Below are positions 61,222 to 64,000 of a stretch of 64,000 nucleotides of DNA, in pieces (the stretch's first letter is position 1; each line of letters opens with the position of its first letter). The DNA is from CAVQND01 sp964653485 (GTDB lineage: Bacteria; Verrucomicrobiota; Verrucomicrobiia; Limisphaerales; UBA8199), in assembly GCA_964653485.1 (NCBI GenBank), contig CAZZFF010000001.1, positions 1-64,000 on the forward strand, written 5' to 3'. A program made the position numbers and the translations under genes. The notes under the pieces were generated by a model, which worked only from the letters and a program-made list of their open reading frames with translations, did not search any database and was not told the DNA's origin.

Positions 61222-64000
61222 GCACGGTCGGCCAAATAGAGAAGAAAACCCAGCAGCGCGTGGTGAAGTTGTTCCGCGACACGCTCGGTTACCGCTACCT
61301 GGGCAACTGGGAAGAGCGGGAGAACAACCGCAACGTCGAGCCGGAAATCCTACGTGCCTGGCTGCGGCGCCAGGGGCACAGCGACACCCTCATCGACAAG
61401 GTATATTACGAATTGGACAAGGCGGCGGGGGACACCACCAAGAGCCTCTACGACCGTAACCGCGCCGTGTATGAACTGCTCCGCTACGGCGTGAAGGTGC
61501 GGCCCGACGTGGGCGAGAACACCGTCACCGTTTTGCTCGTGGACTGGAAGAGGCCGGAGAAAAACGACTTCGGTATCGCCGAGGAAGTGACCGTGGCCGC
61601 AGTTAACGCCAAGGCGCACGACAAGCGCCCTGACATCGCGCTTTATGTGAACGGGATCGCACTCGGCGTGTTGGAACTGAAGAGGTCCACCGTCTCTGTA
61701 GCCGAGGGCATCCGCCAGAACCTCGACAACCAGAAGAAGGAGTTTATCCAACCGTTTTTCTCCACGATGCAGTTCATCATGGCCGGCAACGACACCGAGG
61801 GCCTGCGCCACGGCACGATTGAGACGCCGGAAAAGTATTACCTGAACTGGAAGGAGGAGAGCAGAGTCGAGAATCCTCTCGACCGCGCCCTGTTGAAATT
61901 GTGCGAAAAGGCGCGGTTTCTTGATCTAATTCACAATTTCGTGCTTTTTGACGCCGGGGTGAAGAAGGTCTGCCGGCACAACCAGTTTTTCGCTGTCCAT
62001 GCCGCGCAGCCCTTCGTGCAGAAGCGCGAAGGCGGAATCATTTGGAACACCCAGGGCAGTGGCAAGAGCCTGATTATGGTTTGGCTGGCGAAATGGATTC
62101 GCGAGCACGTCACCGACCCACGGGTGCTCATCATCACCGACCGCACGGAACTGGACGAGCAGATCGAGAAGGTCTTCAAAGGCGTGAGCGAGGACATCTA
62201 CCGGACCCAAAGCGGCGCGGACTTGATCGCCCGCCTCAACTCCACCAAGCCGTGGTTGCTGTGCTCTCTGATCCACAAGTTCGGCGGCAAGAAAAACGGC
62301 GACGAGGAAGCCGCCGCCGAGGCGTTCATCCAGCAGATGAGGCAGGCGTTGCCGCCCAATTTCCATCCCAAGGGCAACCTGTTCGTTTTTGTGGACGAGT
62401 GCCATCGCACGCAGTCGGGCAAGTTGCACGAGGCGATGAAGGACATCCTGCCCGGCGCGGTCTTTTTTGGCTTCACGGGCACCCCGCTCCTGAAGGCTGA
62501 CAAGCAGCGCAGCATTGAGGTCTTTGGCCGTTATATCCACACCTACAAGTTCGACGAGGCGGTCGCAGACAAGGTGGTGCTCGATCTCCGCTACGAGGCG
62601 CGGGACATCGACCAGAACATAACTTCCCAGGCCAAGGTTGATCAGTGGTTTGAGGCCAAGACCAAAGGGTTGACCGACCTGGCCAAAGCCCAACTCAAGA
62701 GGCGCTGGGGCACGATGCAAAAAGTGCTTTCCAGCCAGTCACGCCTGGAGAAAATCGCCGCCGACATCTTGATGGACATGGAAACCCGCGACCGGTTGGT
62801 GAGCGGGCGCGGCAACGCCATGCTCGTCTCCGGCAGCATCTACGAGGCGTGCAAGTTCTATGAACTTTTCAACAAAACCGACCTGAAGGGCAAGTGCGCC
62901 ATCGTCACGTCCTACGTGCCCAGCACTGCGAGCATAAAAGGCGAGGAGAGCGGAGAAGGCGAAACCGACAACGTGGAGAAATACGCCATCTACCGCCAAA
63001 TGCTGGCCGACTGGTTCAACGAACCCTCCGAGACGGCGGTCAAGAAGGTTGAGGCGTTCGAGAGGGCGGTGAAGAAAAGGTTCATCGAGGAGCCGGGACA
63101 GATGAAGCTGCTCATTGTGGTGGACAAGCTGCTGACCGGCTTTGACGCGCCCCCGGCGACATATCTTTACATCGATAAGCAGATGCAGGACCACGGCCTG
63201 TTCCAGGCTATCTGCCGCGTGAACCGGTTGGATGGCGACGACAAGGAATACGGCTACATCATCGACTACGAGGACCTGTTCAAGAGCCTGGAAGCGGCGG
63301 TCCACGATTACACCAGTGGCGCCTTTGACGCCTACGACAAAGAAGACGTGGCGGGGTTGCTCAAAGATCGCCTGGGCGAGGCCCGGCAACGCCTGGAGGA
63401 GACCTTGGAAGCTGTCCGCGCCTTGTGCGAGCCGGTGGAGCCGCCCAAGGATTCCGCAGCCTATCTTCGGTATTTTTGCGCCAAAGACTCCGGCAACGCG
63501 GCGCAGCTAAAGGACAACGAACCGGCCCGGCTCTCCCTCTACAAGTATGTCGCGGCGCTGGTGCGGGCATACGCCAATCTTGCGACCGAAATGGAGGCCG
63601 CAGGCTACGGTGCCAGGCGGGCTGCCGCCATCAAAGCCGAAGTGGACCATTTCGAGAAGGTCCGCACCGAGGTCAAGCTGGCCAGCGGCGACTATATCGA
63701 CCTCAAGATGTATGAGCCGGCGATGCGGCACTTGATCGACACCTACATCCGCGCCGAGGAAAGCGTGAAGGTCTCCGCCTTTGACGACCTATCGTTGGTC
63801 CAACTCATCATCGAGCGCGGCGCGGATGCCGTGAAGGCGCTGCCGGAGGGTATCCGCAAGAACAAGGAAGCCGTCGCGGAGGCCATAGAGAACAACGTCC
63901 GCAAGTTGGTGATCGACGAGCACCCGATCAACCCGAAATATTACGAGAAGATGTCCCGGTTGCTCGACGACCTGATCAAGCAACGCAAAGAAGAGGCCCT
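61218..64000 (+). CDS. hsdR: type I restriction endonuclease subunit (3' end outside window)
   Basis: At least 927 residues from ATG at 61218, which overlaps the hsdS stop. N-terminal PD-(D/E)XK nuclease: RPDIALYVNG, then GVLELKR. Helicase motor: motif I TQGSGKS near residue 278, LIITDRTELDEQIE, DECH box (FVDECHRTQSGKLH) near 392, FTGTPLL, and a second RecA half (LLIVVDKLLTGFDAPPATYLYIDK, ICRVNRL). HsdR translocates DNA and cuts unmethylated targets with HsdM and HsdS. The open frame runs to the window edge with no stop, so the gene is truncated only by the window. Confidence 0.95.
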   Translation, partial: MSTVGQIEKKTQQRVVKLFRDTLGYRYLGNWEERENNRNVEPEILRAWLRRQGHSDTLIDKVYYELDKAAGDTTKSLYDRNRAVYELLRYGVKVRPDVGENTVTVLLVDWKRPEKNDFGIAEEVTVAAVNAKAHDKRPDIALYVNGIALGVLELKRSTVSVAEGIRQNLDNQKKEFIQPFFSTMQFIMAGNDTEGLRHGTIETPEKYYLNWKEESRVENPLDRALLKLCEKARFLDLIHNFVLFDAGVKKVCRHNQFFAVHAAQPFVQKREGGIIWNTQGSGKSLIMVWLAKWIREHVTDPRVLIITDRTELDEQIEKVFKGVSEDIYRTQSGADLIARLNSTKPWLLCSLIHKFGGKKNGDEEAAAEAFIQQMRQALPPNFHPKGNLFVFVDECHRTQSGKLHEAMKDILPGAVFFGFTGTPLLKADKQRSIEVFGRYIHTYKFDEAVADKVVLDLRYEARDIDQNITSQAKVDQWFEAKTKGLTDLAKAQLKRRWGTMQKVLSSQSRLEKIAADILMDMETRDRLVSGRGNAMLVSGSIYEACKFYELFNKTDLKGKCAIVTSYVPSTASIKGEESGEGETDNVEKYAIYRQMLADWFNEPSETAVKKVEAFERAVKKRFIEEPGQMKLLIVVDKLLTGFDAPPATYLYIDKQMQDHGLFQAICRVNRLDGDDKEYGYIIDYEDLFKSLEAAVHDYTSGAFDAYDKEDVAGLLKDRLGEARQRLEETLEAVRALCEPVEPPKDSAAYLRYFCAKDSGNAAQLKDNEPARLSLYKYVAALVRAYANLATEMEAAGYGARRAAAIKAEVDHFEKVRTEVKLASGDYIDLKMYEPAMRHLIDTYIRAEESVKVSAFDDLSLVQLIIERGADAVKALPEGIRKNKEAVAEAIENNVRKLVIDEHPINPKYYEKMSRLLDDLIKQRKEEA

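Larger units (their letters stand above)
44746..64000 (+). mobile_element. tRNA-Val-integrated element, right end outside window
   Basis: Begins at the cut tRNA-Val gene; first gene is a tyrosine recombinase. It then carries a hydrolase gene, iteron-like repeats, replication and ParB-like genes, a four-gene operon of unknown function, a protease-like gene, a helicase fragment and hsdMSR. No second copy of the tRNA sequence around the anticodon arm was found downstream, so the right attachment site must lie beyond 64000. Typical housekeeping genes are absent from 44.7 kb to the window end, in contrast to the region before. Confidence 0.75.

Overview
The window is GC-rich bacterial chromosome and most resembles a Verrucomicrobiota genome of the Pedosphaera/Limisphaerales kind. 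The evidence is two prepilin-type proteins with an FTLIELLVVI N-terminus and an H-X9-DG-type C-terminus (5.9 kb and 38 kb), a fungal-like class I ketol-acid reductoisomerase, many secreted proteins of unknown role, and scattered toxin-antitoxin (TA) remnants. Assignment to a genus is not possible from the sequence alone.

Regions. 0-4 kb is accessory DNA: two PIN-toxin TA pairs, an ISL3-type transposase fragment, a small exported/membrane protein pair and a stray 78-bp copy of prepilin gene sequence. 4.2-13 kb is core: tRNA-Tyr, ffh, a prepilin-like gene, an orphan higA, an lgt-miaA-glycosidase-RraA-like run, and a two-gene unit of a small membrane protein and a Tat-type AmmeMemoRadiSam radical SAM protein. 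13-20 kb is a cell-envelope signalling block: a YCF48-like repeat protein, a histidine kinase, a beta-barrel protein, a Gln-rich secreted protein and a sigma54 activator, with a recognisable sigma54 promoter and paired upstream activator sites. 20-36 kb is mostly metabolism and signalling: asd, dacB, ilvN-ilvC, a PhoB-type two-component pair, tyrA, proC, an AI-2E-type permease, an aldolase, a mutarotase-like protein, a REC-kinase hybrid and an S41 protease. Between tyrA and proC lies a 0.9-kb segment bounded by a 17-bp exact direct repeat; it holds two very small genes, each followed by an attC-like element. 37-44 kb holds broken TA genes, a second prepilin-like gene and an RND efflux pair.

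44.7-64 kb is a mobile element that runs off the window. It starts at a tRNA-Val(GAC) gene cut just after the anticodon stem, followed by a tyrosine recombinase with a strong terminator, a serine-hydrolase gene between 39-bp direct repeats, an iteron-like array, an HUH-type replication initiator candidate, a winged-helix protein and a ParB-like protein. Its cargo is a tightly overlapping four-gene operon (GHKL-type ATPase, STAS-like/winged-helix protein, small protein, Cys-rich protein of unknown function), a papain/C39-like protein, a decapitated UvrD-type helicase and a complete-looking type I restriction-modification operon (hsdM-hsdS-hsdR, hsdR cut by the window end). The four-gene operon next to hsdMSR is the best candidate for an undescribed, possibly defensive, system.
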